From: Cesiribacteraceae bacterium YIM B00369
GTDB taxonomy: Bacteria > Bacteroidota > Bacteroidia > Cytophagales > Cyclobacteriaceae
Reading direction: 5' to 3'
Length of the DNA stretch: 64,000 bases
Assembly: GCA_017948555.1 (NCBI GenBank)
Contig: JAFMYY010000012.1
Span: forward strand, 113,794-177,793
Shown: one piece after another, positions 8,195-17,958 of the stretch
How positions within the stretch are numbered: position 1 is the stretch's first letter
Layout of the letters: the number at the start of each line of letters is the position of its first letter
Notes under the pieces: model-generated
What the model was told of the DNA's origin: nothing
Database searches by the model: none
Seen by the model: the letters and a program-made list of their open reading frames with translations, nothing else
Translations under genes and position numbers: made by a program

Positions 8195-9382
8195 TTATTG
8201 TTCCAGCGCTTTTACACCTGGCAGGGTCTTGCCTTCCATGTACTCAAGCAGTGCACCACCTCCGGTAGATACATAGCTGACATCATCGCCATAGCCTAAC
8301 TGGTTTACTGCGGCGGCACTATCGCCACCTCCGATAAGGCTGAAGGCCCCTTTTTTCGTAGCTTCCACTACTGCTTCGGCAACTGCTTTGGTACCTTCGG
8401 CAAAGGTTTCCATTTCGAAAACACCCATAGGGCCATTCCATAAAATGGTTTGCGATTCACGGATAGTACGTGCAAAAATCTCACGGGCTTCCGGTCCAAT
8501 GTCCAGTCCCATCCAGCCATCAGGAATGGCATGATTACTTGCTACTTTGGTTTGAGCATTATTGTCGAATTTATCCGCAATTATTGAATCGATAGGAAGC
8601 TTCAATTCAACATTTTTTTCCTTGGCCTTTTTTATCAGGGAGCTGGCCAGTTCAATTTTATCTTCTTCCACCAGGGAGTTGCCTGTCTGGCCGCCCAAAG
8701 CTCTGAAGAAAGTATAAGACATGCCCCCACCAATAATGAGGTTATCCACTTTGTCCAGTAACTGCTCAATTACTTCAATTTTATCAGATATTTTGGCGCC
8801 CCCCATAATAGCGGTAAATGGTTTTTTAGGAGCTTCAAGTGCTTTTTTAGCATTGTCAAGCTCGGCCTGCATTACATAGCCGGCTACTTTGTCAGGCATA
8901 AACTGCCCTATTACTGCGGTGGAGGCATGTGCCCTGTGAGCGGTGCCAAAGGCATCCATTACCCATACATCGCCCAGCTGAGCCAGTTTTTTAGCAAATT
9001 CTTCGTTGCCTTTTTCTTCTTCTTTGTAAAAACGAAGGTTTTCAAGAAGTAAAACTTCACCCGCTTTCAGGTTTTTTGCTTTTTCTCTGGCCTGTTCGCC
9101 AATGCAGTCATCTGCAAACTGTACATCCCTGTTAAGTGCATCTTTCAGGTAAGAAACTACGTGCTTCAGTGAGAATTTCTCCTCAGGTCCTTCCTTAGGG
9201 CGGCCAAGGTGCGACATCAGGATTACAGAACCACCATCTTTAAGGATCTTTTCAATAGAAGGAAGGGCTGCTCTGAGGCGGTTATCATCGGTTATTTCAA
9301 AGCTCTTGTTGAGCGGGACATTGAAATCCACACGCATCACAGCTTTTTTGCCGGAAAAATTATAATTGTCCAGGGTTTTCAT
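8195..9382 (-). CDS. pgk: Phosphoglycerate kinase
   Basis: The 395-residue length is normal for bacterial PGK. Clear signatures are RVDFNVPL (residues 17-24) in the substrate domain, LMSHLGRP, the nucleotide-side [23 protein letters not shown], and the C-terminal GGGDSAAAV. The enzyme makes ATP and 3-phosphoglycerate from 1,3-bisphosphoglycerate in glycolysis. It appears monocistronic, with its own terminator downstream and about 100 nt between it and the next gene. Confidence 0.97.
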   Translation of the reverse strand: MKTLDNYNFSGKKAVMRVDFNVPLNKSFEITDDNRLRAALPSIEKILKDGGSVILMSHLGRPKEGPEEKFSLKHVVSYLKDALNRDVQFADDCIGEQAREKAKNLKAGEVLLLENLRFYKEEEKGNEEFAKKLAQLGDVWVMDAFGTAHRAHASTAVIGQFMPDKVAGYVMQAELDNAKKALEAPKKPFTAIMGGAKISDKIEVIEQLLDKVDNLIIGGGMSYTFFRALGGQTGNSLVEEDKIELASSLIKKAKEKNVELKLPIDSIIADKFDNNAQTKVASNHAIPDGWMGLDIGPEAREIFARTIRESQTILWNGPMGVFEMETFAEGTKAVAEAVVEATKKGAFSLIGGGDSAAAVNQLGYGDDVSYVSTGGGALLEYMEGKTLPGVKALEQ

Positions 9383-9490
9383 AGTGTATTGATTGGTTTG
9401 AAAAATTTTGTACCGGCAATTTAATAATTATCCGGCATGTGAAAAATGATTTGAATCAGTAAATAAGCTGAATAAATGTTGGAATAACAT

Positions 9491-10447
9491 TTATTTTGCA
9501 GCTGCTCTGGCCAGTCTGTCGTTTATTGCCCTGCCCAGGCCGTAATCCGGAACCTGCTCTGTCAGGATGTATTTTACGTCCAGCTTTTCCAGCTCCCTTA
9601 AAGCTTTAAAAAGGTTTTGAGCAGCCTCCTTAAGATTGCCGGAAGGAGACAAGGTAAATTGCTGTATTCCAGGGTAAAAATCGCGAAAAGAAAGCACTGC
9701 TACCTCCTCCTTGTTGTATCTGGTCAGCAGGTCTCTGAGGTTTCCTGAAATAACGGGTATGCGGGGGGCGTAATGGCTTTTAAGCTGCCCCGGTGCCTGC
9801 GGGTTTGAGGAGGAGTGGGGCATAAGCTTTATGTCCGGACATAAAGGCTCCAGTTCTTCAATGCTCATTCCGCCAAGTCTGTAAACAACCACAGTGTTTT
9901 CCTGAAAACCAATAATGGTCGACTCAACGCCTACTTCGCAGGGGCCGCCATCCAGTATGTAAGGAATCCTGTCGCCCAGTTGTTCCTGTACATGGGCGGC
10001 TGTAGTTGGCGAAACATAGCCAAAAGGATTTGCACTTGGTGCAGCCAGTGGAAAATCCAGTTCCTGTAGCAGCTGCAGGCTTAGCGGGTGGCGTGGAATA
10101 CGCACGGCCACGTGCGGAAGCCCTGAGGTTACCACATCAGGAATTTTCTCATTTTTAGGAAGCAGAAGTGTTAAGGGGCCCGGCCAGAATGCATTGGCCA
10201 GCCTTTGTGCTTCGGCAGGTACTTCTTTAAGGAAGCTGCGTGCCTTTTCCAGACTGCTGCTGTGTACAATAAGAGGATCGAAGGAAGGGCGTTTCTTTGC
10301 TTCGAATATTCTTAATGCTGCCGCGGAATCAAAAGCATTAGCTGCAAGGCCATAAACAGTTTCTGTGGGTATGGCCACTAATTGTCCTGCCTGCAGGTAT
10401 TCTTTGGCTTTTGCCAGATCGGTGCCTGTAGTTGCCTTCACGTTCAT
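9491..10447 (-). CDS. L-threonylcarbamoyladenylate synthase (Sua5/TsaC family)
   Basis: The protein makes threonylcarbamoyl-AMP from threonine, bicarbonate and ATP for the t6A modification of ANN-decoding tRNAs. The YrdC domain starts with LVAIPTETVYGLAANAFD and carries KKRPSFDPLIVH, LLLPK and RIPRHPLS. A C-terminal Sua5 extension (about 205-318) makes it the two-domain form. I chose the ATG at 10447 (318 aa): an upstream in-frame start would overlap the neighbouring lipoprotein gene by 10 nt and adds nothing family-like. It lies 38 nt after that gene. Confidence 0.92.
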   Translation of the reverse strand: MNVKATTGTDLAKAKEYLQAGQLVAIPTETVYGLAANAFDSAAALRIFEAKKRPSFDPLIVHSSSLEKARSFLKEVPAEAQRLANAFWPGPLTLLLPKNEKIPDVVTSGLPHVAVRIPRHPLSLQLLQELDFPLAAPSANPFGYVSPTTAAHVQEQLGDRIPYILDGGPCEVGVESTIIGFQENTVVVYRLGGMSIEELEPLCPDIKLMPHSSSNPQAPGQLKSHYAPRIPVISGNLRDLLTRYNKEEVAVLSFRDFYPGIQQFTLSPSGNLKEAAQNLFKALRELEKLDVKYILTEQVPDYGLGRAINDRLARAAAK

Positions 10448-10485
10448 GTTAAGTAAAAAAGGGATACAAATGTTTCCTGATTCTT

Positions 10486-11196
10486 TTACCGGCAATTTTC
10501 GGTTACTGCTTTTTTTGCATCTTCATTTCCCAGGCGGCTTGCCTGTCGTAAGCTGAGGCAGGCAGCTTCTTTATTTTCCTCTGCCAGGAGGGCAAGTCCT
10601 AAAAGGTAGTGTGCCTCGCTGTTGCGTGGGTCAAGCTGCAGTACAAGGGATAGATTCTCTTTTGCTGATGCCGTTTCCTGCATTAACAGGTTTACTTTCG
10701 CTTTATTAAAATAAAGTACCGGATTCTCAGGGCTTAGCTCAAGTGCTTTATTTATGTCTGTTTCAGCTTCAGGGTATCGGCCCATTTCAAATAGCACGGC
10801 ACTCCTGTTTTTATATACATCCATCAGTTCAGGCTGTTTGCGGACTACGGTATTGTAATCTGCCAGGGCCTCTGCAAGCTGGCCGCTTTCCCTGTACGCA
10901 TTGGCACGGTTGTAATAAGGTTTGTAAGAAGTGCTGTCGTGGCGTATTGCCTGATTAAAATCCGATATGGCTTCGCGGCTGTTACCTTGCTCCAGGTAAG
11001 CAACGCCTCTCATATTATAGCCTTCCACGTTCTGAGGGTTCTGCTCCAGCAGGCGGTCCAGGTAGGTAACTGCCTCTGCATGTTTTCCCTGATCCATTAA
11101 CTGACGGCTTTTATTGCTTAGTTCTTCGTCGGAAGGGGAGCAGGCCAGGGTGCCCAGCAGGAAAATAAAGGGCAGAAATTTATATAGTAGGTTCAT
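10486..11196 (-). CDS. TPR-repeat lipoprotein
   Basis: Starting at the ATG at 11196 (236 aa) gives a type II signal with lipobox LGTLAC (Cys19). The remainder is about five tetratricopeptide repeats, for example YNMRGVAYLEQGNSREAISDFNQAI and YYNRANAYRESGQLAEALADYN. Such proteins are protein-interaction scaffolds in the periplasm or outer membrane; no partner is indicated. It is probably co-transcribed with the Sua5-type gene. Confidence 0.8.
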   Translation of the reverse strand: MNLLYKFLPFIFLLGTLACSPSDEELSNKSRQLMDQGKHAEAVTYLDRLLEQNPQNVEGYNMRGVAYLEQGNSREAISDFNQAIRHDSTSYKPYYNRANAYRESGQLAEALADYNTVVRKQPELMDVYKNRSAVLFEMGRYPEAETDINKALELSPENPVLYFNKAKVNLLMQETASAKENLSLVLQLDPRNSEAHYLLGLALLAEENKEAACLSLRQASRLGNEDAKKAVTENCR

Positions 11197-11376
11197 AAGT
11201 TGTTTATTGGAATGCAAATATAGCAGGAAGTAAAGAGATATAAAAGGAAGAGCCGCAGGAGCGCAATTGCCGGGTAAACTGCCTGGTGCTGTGCAGGGGG
11301 TGGAATAATATATTTTACCCTGAATGACCTTTTATGAAAAAACAGTACTTTAGTCTGTAAAAAAACAGCTGTACTT

Positions 11377-12408
11377 ATGGCAATGATCAGTAAAAAGAAA
11401 AAAATATACCCTGTAAGCAAAAACCTGCGCACTTATCTCCGGGACCAGGACAGGGAAGTGGCTTTGCACATTACTTATAATGATTTATTGCGGTTTGATA
11501 ATTCCATTCCACTGTATGATAAATTCGGGATAGATACCTTATGGGAAACGGTGTTTTACCGGCAGGACGATATGCAGAGTGTGCACCTGAGCCTGAAAGA
11601 GATTTATGGAAAGCTGAAGGCGCATGGCGACCTCAGTATAATGGAGCACCTGTACATCGACAGGATAGACCTTTGTGTGTATGGAAACACCAGGCCTCTG
11701 CGGGTGCGTATAGTGAATAATATCAATGATAACTTCGACTACTTCTATATAAAGCAGGCAGATGCTTCCCGTATCTACGGATTGGAGCTGGAGCATTTGC
11801 TGTCGCCCAACCGTATTAATTATATTGTGGATGGAAATACGCTGATCGAGGACCATATTGCGGGCATTCCCGGTGATCAGTTTATAAAGTATCACCTGAA
11901 AGATAAAAGCCTGAACGAGATAAGGCTGGCCAAGGAGTTTGTGAAATTTAACGAGCGCTGTTTTGTGCGCTTATTAGGGGATATGCACAGCAGTAACTTT
12001 GTGGTGGAGGTAACGCCTGATTTTGAAGAGGTGCATTACAGGCTGCGGGCAATTGATTTTGATCAGCAGTCGTATGAGGGGAAGCGGTCTGTTTATATGC
12101 CTCAGTATTTCAGACAAAATAATCCGCTGATTGAACTGGGCTTGCGTAATATGACACCCACTACAGTGGAACAATACCAGCGGGAAGAGCGGGCACTTAT
12201 TTCAAACCGGATTATTTCGGCTAAAGGCACAATCCGGAGACTGCTGAGGGCCATGATAAGCGACGAACTTTCCCCCGGAGAAAATGCAGAGCAGTTAAAG
12301 CAGGAGCTGGCGCGCTTTTACCACGATCCTGAATTCCTCCAGTGTAATAATATGGGGGAGATCCTGAAGGCAAGTCTTTCCAGGGTAGTGCGTAAAGTAG
12401 CTTTGTAG
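11377..12408 (+). CDS. Putative kinase-fold protein of unknown function
   Basis: 343 residues. The C-terminal half carries the catalytic signature of protein-kinase-like or aminoglycoside-phosphotransferase-like folds: GDMHSSNFVV (Asp202, His204, Asn207) followed by AIDFD (Asp227, Asp229) as the metal-binding DFD equivalent. A candidate nucleotide Lys lies at 126 in YFYIKQADASRIYGLELEHL, with Glu residues just after it that could serve as the helix-C partner. The N-terminal 110 residues look unrelated. The full set of key positions suggests an active phosphotransferase. I do not recognise the family, and monocistronic placement gives no substrate hint. Confidence 0.5.
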   Translation: MAMISKKKKIYPVSKNLRTYLRDQDREVALHITYNDLLRFDNSIPLYDKFGIDTLWETVFYRQDDMQSVHLSLKEIYGKLKAHGDLSIMEHLYIDRIDLCVYGNTRPLRVRIVNNINDNFDYFYIKQADASRIYGLELEHLLSPNRINYIVDGNTLIEDHIAGIPGDQFIKYHLKDKSLNEIRLAKEFVKFNERCFVRLLGDMHSSNFVVEVTPDFEEVHYRLRAIDFDQQSYEGKRSVYMPQYFRQNNPLIELGLRNMTPTTVEQYQREERALISNRIISAKGTIRRLLRAMISDELSPGENAEQLKQELARFYHDPEFLQCNNMGEILKASLSRVVRKVAL

Positions 12409-12411
12409 TCT

Positions 12412-12612
12412 TTATAAATAGCTTTGGTAAATTTCCTGAGCCTTCCGGAACTGGAGGTCATCGGTCAGGCCGGTCATGTTCCGGGCATCTGAAAATGGAA
12501 ATCCTGATTTTCTCAGCTTTAAAAACCTGCTGTAGGTTTGCACTAATTGTAACTGATCGCCTCGGTTCATCATCTTCTGTTCAGTATGTAAAGAATGGGT
12601 AGAAATCATCAT
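12412..12612 (-). CDS. Hypothetical small protein
   Basis: 66 codons with balanced, soluble composition: QLVQTYSRFLKLRKSGFPFSDARNMTGLTDD, given here as a general region, then FRKAQEIYQSYL. The C-terminal half looks like a helix-turn-helix-sized unit. It ends 3 nt from the stop of the convergent kinase-fold gene. No family is recognised, and it could be spurious. Confidence 0.4.
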   Translation of the reverse strand: MMISTHSLHTEQKMMNRGDQLQLVQTYSRFLKLRKSGFPFSDARNMTGLTDDLQFRKAQEIYQSYL

Positions 12613-12772
12613 TGCTTACTTTTTTAGAGTTATGAACATTAATAGGATGCTTTATTCACATTCTATTCACATCTAATACGCTGCCGGTTGATAAAATGTT
12701 TATAACTTTTTACAAAAATAGTGGCAGATGAGGAAAATCAGGTTATGCAGATGGTACCTTGTAATAAATTAG

Positions 12773-12807
12773 AGGAACTTACGTATTTAAATACGTAGAA
12801 AGTTCCT
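12773..12807. repeat. Long imperfect palindrome in an intergenic gap
   Basis: A perfect 16-nt palindrome ACGTATTTAAATACGT (12781-12796) is flanked by AGGAACTT (12773-12780) and AAGTTCCT (12800-12807), with a 3-nt bulge AGA. It lies in the 465-nt gap between the small ORF and crtY, where I see no other feature. It could be an operator or an RNA hairpin. Confidence 0.7.
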
Positions 12808-13077
12808 GTGTGTTTTGCTATTATTTTTGTAATGAGTTGAATACCAGGAAGAAGCTGGTAAGTAAGGGTAATTTCCGGTAAATGGGAATCATCAGGAAGA
12901 TGGGAGTTTATGTATAAATGGTGTAACATTTATGTGAGAATCATTTATTACAGCTAAAAAAGTGCAAATTTTACCTGTAATATCTCATTATTGAAGGTGG
13001 GTAATTTTATGAAACCTGAGGGTAAAGGGAGTGAGAAAGTGTTTTTGAGGAATAATATTTTGTGTAAATCCTGTTAT

Positions 13078-14241
13078 TCACGAAAAAGGAGTCTTTAATT
13101 TTAAGTTTAAAAAACTTTTTATGAATTTTTTTCGGGGAACAGAATTCATAATGGCTAACTCTTCGGTGAAGGTTGTTTCCTCATCCAGAAATTTAAAGAT
13201 TCGCTGTACGGGGTTATTGCGGAAAAGCTGGCTGAAAATTTCTTCGCTGCAGCCTCCGTCTTTGTCCATTATGTTCAGTAGCATTTCATCGTATAGTCTG
13301 AACCGGGGAGGGCTCAAAGCAGGTGCGACAGGTTCTTTTTGTTTTTCGAGAAGCTGAATAATTTGTTTGGACTGTTGTTGGATGCGTAAAAAAGTATAAC
13401 CTGTGGATGGTTTTACAGTTCCCCCTGCTGTCCCGATGTTCAAAACTCTTTTGCTGTGTTTTGCAGGGAAGGGATAGGTGGTCATGGGAATAGTGCCCCA
13501 TTCCCGGTCTGTTATAGTGTATTCCTTTATTTGTAAAACCTCCTTTATATAAATTTCAATAGCATTATCGTATGCCTCAGGCTCAAGAAGGTCAGCGGAG
13601 AAGAGTGTGTATTCCACAAGGGCCCGGCGGGAGCTTTGCGGGATGAGGTAGAAAAAACGCATTTTCCCGTCCTGGGGAGTACGGAAATCGAACAGGCGGA
13701 TATTCCCGGTATCAAAGCAGGGTTGTGGTGTGTTAATGACCCAGCCTTTAAAATGCTGCCGGAGATACAAGCCCTTTTTTGCTTCCTCTGTAATTTCTTT
13801 TTTTATAAGGCAACTGTTAAAAACCAGGCTGGCCTGGTATGTATTTTCAGTAGTCCGGACGAGGGCCGTGTTTACCCCGGAAGTTATTTCGCTGATTTCT
13901 TCCAGCAGGAAACGGATGTTCGGGAACAGGGCAAGCCGCTCTTTAATATGTTTGTAAAAATGAATTCCTTCAATTACCTGATAGCTGTAAGGGGCAAGAG
14001 GCATTATGGCCGCGAATTCCCTGCTGATAAATTCTGCCTGTGAAAACCGGAAAGAAACAATTTCGTCGAAAGCAGTAGGACTCTTTGTCCAGAAGCCCCA
14101 GGTACGGTCATTATCCTGTTTTAAATCTTTGTCTATAAGTAATATTCTCCGGTTTTGAAGTAAAGGCGACAGGCTCAGGTAATAAGCAAGGCTCAGCCCT
14201 GCAGCTCCGCTTCCGGCAATAATAATATCGTATTGGTCCAT
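13078..14241 (-). CDS. crtY: Lycopene beta-cyclase (CrtY type)
   Basis: 387 residues with an FAD/NAD-binding Rossmann start (IIIAGSGAAGLSLAYYL, residues 6-22) and the lycopene-cyclase signature NDRTWGFW (44-51). GTIPMTTYPFP and GTAGGTVKPSTGYTFLRI follow, as in bacterial CrtY. It converts lycopene's linear ends to beta-rings, a step in beta-carotene, zeaxanthin or saproxanthin-type pigments. No other carotenoid gene is in view, so the cluster is dispersed here. It is followed on the same strand by thiol-redox genes with no obvious link. Confidence 0.9.
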   Translation of the reverse strand: MDQYDIIIAGSGAAGLSLAYYLSLSPLLQNRRILLIDKDLKQDNDRTWGFWTKSPTAFDEIVSFRFSQAEFISREFAAIMPLAPYSYQVIEGIHFYKHIKERLALFPNIRFLLEEISEITSGVNTALVRTTENTYQASLVFNSCLIKKEITEEAKKGLYLRQHFKGWVINTPQPCFDTGNIRLFDFRTPQDGKMRFFYLIPQSSRRALVEYTLFSADLLEPEAYDNAIEIYIKEVLQIKEYTITDREWGTIPMTTYPFPAKHSKRVLNIGTAGGTVKPSTGYTFLRIQQQSKQIIQLLEKQKEPVAPALSPPRFRLYDEMLLNIMDKDGGCSEEIFSQLFRNNPVQRIFKFLDEETTFTEELAIMNSVPRKKFIKSFLNLKLKTPFS

Positions 14242-14328
14242 AAATTTATTGGTGGCGGAATATAAAACCTGCTTTAGTTTCTGTTTCCTTATCAGTATCC
14301 GGTCTCCTGTTGCGCAGAATTTCAGTAC

Positions 14329-14919
14329 TTATTGCTGCTGCTGCCGCAGGAATGTTTTGAACTTTTTTGTATTATAATCGGCCATACCTTTGTGGGAGTA
14401 CACCAGTTTGCCTTCAGCGGAAATAACAAAGGTGGCAGGAATACTTTGGCTATAGTACATTTCAGGTATCCGGGCTGCCGGTTGGTGTACATCGAATGAA
14501 TAGCCTTTCTTTTTGCGGAAGTTTTTCGCCTTCTCAAAATTATCATCCAGAGATATCATCAGGAAGGCCACATCCTCACCTTTCAGGTCTTCGGATAAGG
14601 CATCTATTCCTGGCATTTCGGCAATACAGGGAGGGCACCATGTGGCCCAGAAATTAATAAAAATTACTTTGCCTTTCAGGTCCTCCATGTTTACCACCTT
14701 GCCTTCCTGGTTGCGTAACTTCAGGTTAAAGTCAGCTTCGGGAATTTTAGCTGCCGTTTCCGCTCTTTCTTCTGTGTCAGGAGTGAACAGGCCCGAAAGA
14801 AGAACCCCCTGTTGCACTTTGCCTATAACTTCTGTATGCCAGCCGCTAAAGTACAGCACGGCAGCTGCCGAAAGCATTAAGAACCATTCGGTCAGGTTTT
14901 TTCGGGTTTTGTAGTTCAT
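14329..14919 (-). CDS. TlpA-like membrane-anchored thioredoxin-fold protein
   Basis: 196 residues. One N-terminal membrane helix (about 10-28) anchors a periplasmic thioredoxin domain with the motif FWATWCPPC in a VIFINFWATW strand context, a cis-Pro segment SIPATFVIS, and a typical ending. TlpA/ResA-like proteins reduce or resolve disulfides outside the cytoplasm, for example in cytochrome c maturation or stress. A TAnnTTTG-type box (TAACTTTG, minus strand, 14936-14943) sits just upstream of the start, but without a clear -33 element. Confidence 0.85.
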   Translation of the reverse strand: MNYKTRKNLTEWFLMLSAAAVLYFSGWHTEVIGKVQQGVLLSGLFTPDTEERAETAAKIPEADFNLKLRNQEGKVVNMEDLKGKVIFINFWATWCPPCIAEMPGIDALSEDLKGEDVAFLMISLDDNFEKAKNFRKKKGYSFDVHQPAARIPEMYYSQSIPATFVISAEGKLVYSHKGMADYNTKKFKTFLRQQQQ

Positions 14920-15018
14920 TCTTTTTTTTTAAAATCAAAGTTAGAACGGGAAGTGTGCTTTCCTGTTGCCTTAAACCTGTAATAAAGGTAATGATAAAAA
15001 TTGGTTTGGCTGACGGCT

Positions 15019-15327
15019 TTAATAAGTGTGTTCCTCTATTACTTTCCGGAGCTGGTTTGCCTGCAGAACCCCGGATTTCCGCCAAACTAACTCACCATTC
15101 CGGAACAGCATAAGGGTTGGTACGCCTCTTACTCCGTATTTGCCTGCCAGCTGGTTATTTTTGTCCACATCTATTTTGATAATGCTGGCGTTGTCACCCA
15201 CCTGCTTCTTCAGCTCATCCAGAATAGGAGGCATCATCTGACAGGGGCCGCACCAGGTGGCATAAAAATCCACCAGTACAGGTTTATCTCCTTTAATCAG
15301 TTCCTGAAAATTTTTCTTCTGCTGCAT
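15019..15327 (-). CDS. trxA: Thioredoxin
   Basis: 102 residues with the classical active site [12 protein letters not shown] (Cys26, Cys29), the buried Asp strand [10 protein letters not shown], and the cis-Pro loop [10 protein letters not shown]. It is a cytosolic general disulfide reductase fed by thioredoxin reductase. The gene lies about 100 nt upstream of the TlpA-like gene on the same strand. Confidence 0.95.
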   Translation of the reverse strand: MQQKKNFQELIKGDKPVLVDFYATWCGPCQMMPPILDELKKQVGDNASIIKIDVDKNNQLAGKYGVRGVPTLMLFRNGELVWRKSGVLQANQLRKVIEEHTY

Positions 15328-15435
15328 ATCATTCGTTTTTATATTTTACAACTCTTCATTCACTTAACAAAAAATCCTGTTTTATGATTTCAGAATTGCA
15401 GGTTTTGCGGGGGAGCAGTGGGGGTATGTGGAAAA

Positions 15436-15470
15436 GAAAAAGCTCATCCGGATTGAATGAGCTTTTTTTT
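15436..15470 (-). terminator. Intrinsic terminator after the DJ-1/Hsp31-like gene
   Basis: AGCTCAT (15441-15447) pairs with ATGAGCT (15457-15463), flanked by an A-run and a T-run so it could work in both directions. Its position fits the gene ending at 15493. Confidence 0.8.
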
Positions 15471-15492
15471 GTAAAGTAAATAGCTATGATGT

Positions 15493-16191
15493 TTAGTGAA
15501 TAGCCTTTGCAACTTCAAGGTGTTCTATGAGCGCTTTTGCTGCCGGTCCGGCAGAAGCAGGATTTTGTCCTGTAATTAATAAGCCGTCATTTTCAACTCT
15601 GGAGGTAAAGGGTACGCTTGCTGAATAAAAATCGGCTCCCAGTTCTTTTAGCCTGTCCTGCAGTTTGAACGGAATAATATCATAAAGCCCCACTGCTTTT
15701 TCTTCAAGGTTGGTAAAGGCGGTTACCCTTTTGCCTTTGAGTAGCTCAGGCTTTCTTTCTGCGGCTTTCAGTAAAGCAGCAGGGCCATGGCAAACAGCAC
15801 CAATGGGTTTTTCCTGTTCGTAAAAATGCAGTACAATCTCAGCATTTTGCTCATCTTCTGCAAGGTCCCACATAGGGCCATGGCCGCCGGGGTAAAAGAG
15901 GGTATCATACTCCTCCGGTTTTACCTGCGATAAAGGAAGGGTGTTCCTGAACTCCAGCTGAGCTCTGGAGTCCTCATTAAACCTTTTATTAGAAGGGGTT
16001 ATGTTTTCTGTCAGTAAGCTCCTCTTATCAATTGGGGGCTCTCCGCCTTCAGGGCTTGCCAGCTGTACTTTGTATCCTTTGTCAATAAATTCATAATATG
16101 GATCGGTAAATTCGCCCAACCACACACCGGTATCTTTAGTCTGTCCATCCATTTCTTTATGGGAGGTCAGTATCATTAATAGCTTTGTCAT
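15493..16191 (-). CDS. DJ-1/PfpI family protein, Hsp31-like (type 1 glutamine amidotransferase fold)
   Basis: 232 residues with the nucleophile elbow GAVCHGPAAL (Cys134, His135) and an acidic residue in GEFTDPY (Glu27), which together form the Glu-Cys-His arrangement of class I Hsp31-type proteins. Members act as glutathione-independent glyoxalases or holdases/deglycases and are often stress-induced. The GHGPMWDL segment before the elbow is also conserved in this group. Monocistronic, with a terminator downstream. Confidence 0.85.
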   Translation of the reverse strand: MTKLLMILTSHKEMDGQTKDTGVWLGEFTDPYYEFIDKGYKVQLASPEGGEPPIDKRSLLTENITPSNKRFNEDSRAQLEFRNTLPLSQVKPEEYDTLFYPGGHGPMWDLAEDEQNAEIVLHFYEQEKPIGAVCHGPAALLKAAERKPELLKGKRVTAFTNLEEKAVGLYDIIPFKLQDRLKELGADFYSASVPFTSRVENDGLLITGQNPASAGPAAKALIEHLEVAKAIH

Positions 16192-16378
16192 ATCTATAAA
16201 AAGTTATAATTCTACTTTAAAAATAAGAGCCATAAAAGCTCCTGTGTTTTGTAACGCAGCTACAGGGCCCGGGGTTGAGGAGTGGAAAATATAATTATAG
16301 GGAAATGTGCTGATTTACAATGAGAAAGGGTGTGTTTGTTGCAGGGGCAGAAACAGCGTGAGGTAAGGAATAACCCTG

Positions 16379-17461
16379 TTACCGGGAGTTGTAGTCGGCG
16401 AGTATACCTTCGGTAATCCAGTTTGCAAGTGCCTGCCTGTTGTCAGGAAGTACAAAACGCCTCTGGTCGCGGTCATTCCGGATATTGCCCAGTTCAATAA
16501 AGACAGCAGGAGGGTGGCTGTACTTTACCACATACAAACTGCTGCGGGGCGATACGTTCCCAAAGTAGTCGCGGTTTGGCTGGTAGCGGTTGTATTTAGC
16601 GGTAATCGTCTGGTGAATACTTTCGGCCATTTTTTTGCCTGACGGGCTGTTTTCATGGTGGTAAAAGAAAACATCAATGTTCTGTCCTTTGCTCCGGCTG
16701 TCTATATGAATGGCGAGCATGCGCTGGTAAGCTCCTTTGTGCTTCAGGTATAAATTATTAACAGCCCGTGTCCGCTGGCGGAGCCTTTCTTTCTGGCTGT
16801 AGGGAATGGCTTCATCAGGATAGCAAATTTCGTCTACATCCAGCTCAAGAATATTTTCATCCCTGATACCATCATCAGGGTCCTGAATGATCATGTAAAC
16901 TGTGGCTCCGTGCTCCATAAGGGCCCGGGCCAGTCTCAGGGTTACATCGTATGCATATTCATCTTCGCCCAGCAAATAAGGGCCATAATTACCAACTGCA
17001 CCAGGGTCCGGTCCGCCATGCCCGGAAACAAGGTAATAAACAGCCCCTTTTAACTGTTGACTTTTTACTTCCAGCCGGGCATATTTTTTCCCGAACAGTG
17101 GAATTTCAAGGATATTGGGAGCTGTGGGATTTTTGGCTTCGGTGGCAGTACTGGTGGTGGCGGGAGTATTTACAGCTGCCGTACCTGTATTTTCCGGTTT
17201 TGCCTCCTCACGGCCAGGGGGCATTGCTTCAGGCAGTAAGTAGGTTCTGCCGGTGTAAAGGCTGCTGTCTTTCCCGACAGATCCCTTGTTCAGTTCCAGA
17301 AAGGTTTTAAAATGAGTGGCAGGGTCCAGTCCGTTTCTGCGGAGTAAAGTATAAATACCATCCCCGTCTTTGGCAACCACTTCAGTGTATGTGGTTTGTC
17401 CTGAAAGAACAGCAGGGAAAGCGAGAATGAAGAGTAGAATATAATACGTCCGTAATGCCAT
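16379..17461 (-). CDS. N-acetylmuramoyl-L-alanine amidase, Amidase_3 type
   Basis: 360 residues with a signal peptide (1-21). A short LysM-like region follows (about 24-77, with GDGIYTLLRRNGLDP and YLLPEAM), then a Thr/Ala/Pro-rich linker (85-118) and a zinc amidase domain. The metal and catalytic residues are visible: His148 (SGHGGPDPGA), Glu168 (GEDEYAYD), His252 (AIHIDSR) and Glu323 (FIELGNIRN). It should cut the bond between MurNAc and the peptide stem in peptidoglycan remodelling. The domain carries inserts relative to AmiC, which is common in Bacteroidota. Confidence 0.88.
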   Translation of the reverse strand: MALRTYYILLFILAFPAVLSGQTTYTEVVAKDGDGIYTLLRRNGLDPATHFKTFLELNKGSVGKDSSLYTGRTYLLPEAMPPGREEAKPENTGTAAVNTPATTSTATEAKNPTAPNILEIPLFGKKYARLEVKSQQLKGAVYYLVSGHGGPDPGAVGNYGPYLLGEDEYAYDVTLRLARALMEHGATVYMIIQDPDDGIRDENILELDVDEICYPDEAIPYSQKERLRQRTRAVNNLYLKHKGAYQRMLAIHIDSRSKGQNIDVFFYHHENSPSGKKMAESIHQTITAKYNRYQPNRDYFGNVSPRSSLYVVKYSHPPAVFIELGNIRNDRDQRRFVLPDNRQALANWITEGILADYNSR

Positions 17462-17958
17462 AATTTCAGGGGCAGGATATTTCCATGCCGGGGCTGATCA
17501 ATATAAATTAAAAATGCCCGGTAAAACTTTCTTTTTAAATAAAATGCAGAAGGTATGATATTTATTGTATCCTTAAACTGCCGCCTGCAGGGTGCAAATT
17601 ACACAAAGCTGCTCCTTTTTAGCAAGTCAAAAGAAATTTGCTTCAGGTTAATAGAAATGTTATTAGTAATAAAGCCGGATATATTACGGTGATTTTTAAA
17701 AAATGTTCAGAAAGAATTCCTGCATGTAAAAAAAATTGTTTTGCCTGTTGGTAAAATGTTTATTCCGGATTCCCGAAACCAGATTATGTCAGGGCCTCCT
17801 TTTTCAAAGTAGCGTCAATTCGCGGTAATGTCGACGGGTTTATGAAGCTATAAAAGGAAGGGGGCAATTTTTTTTAAATTTTATGCAATGAACTTAAGAT
17901 GATGAAGTAAATTGTTTCAGAAAAACCTCTCTTTTAAAAACCACCTAAAATTAACAGA
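17462..17958. other. Intergenic gap without recognisable content
   Basis: About 500 nt between the divergent amidase and GNAT genes. It is AT-rich, with no ORF of coding character, no clear TAnnTTTG promoter, and no RNA gene or strong inverted repeat that I could find. Confidence 0.5.

Noticed and set aside
12738..12929. 63-codon minus-strand ORF over the long palindrome
   Set aside because: The palindrome lies inside it and the sequence has no coding character.
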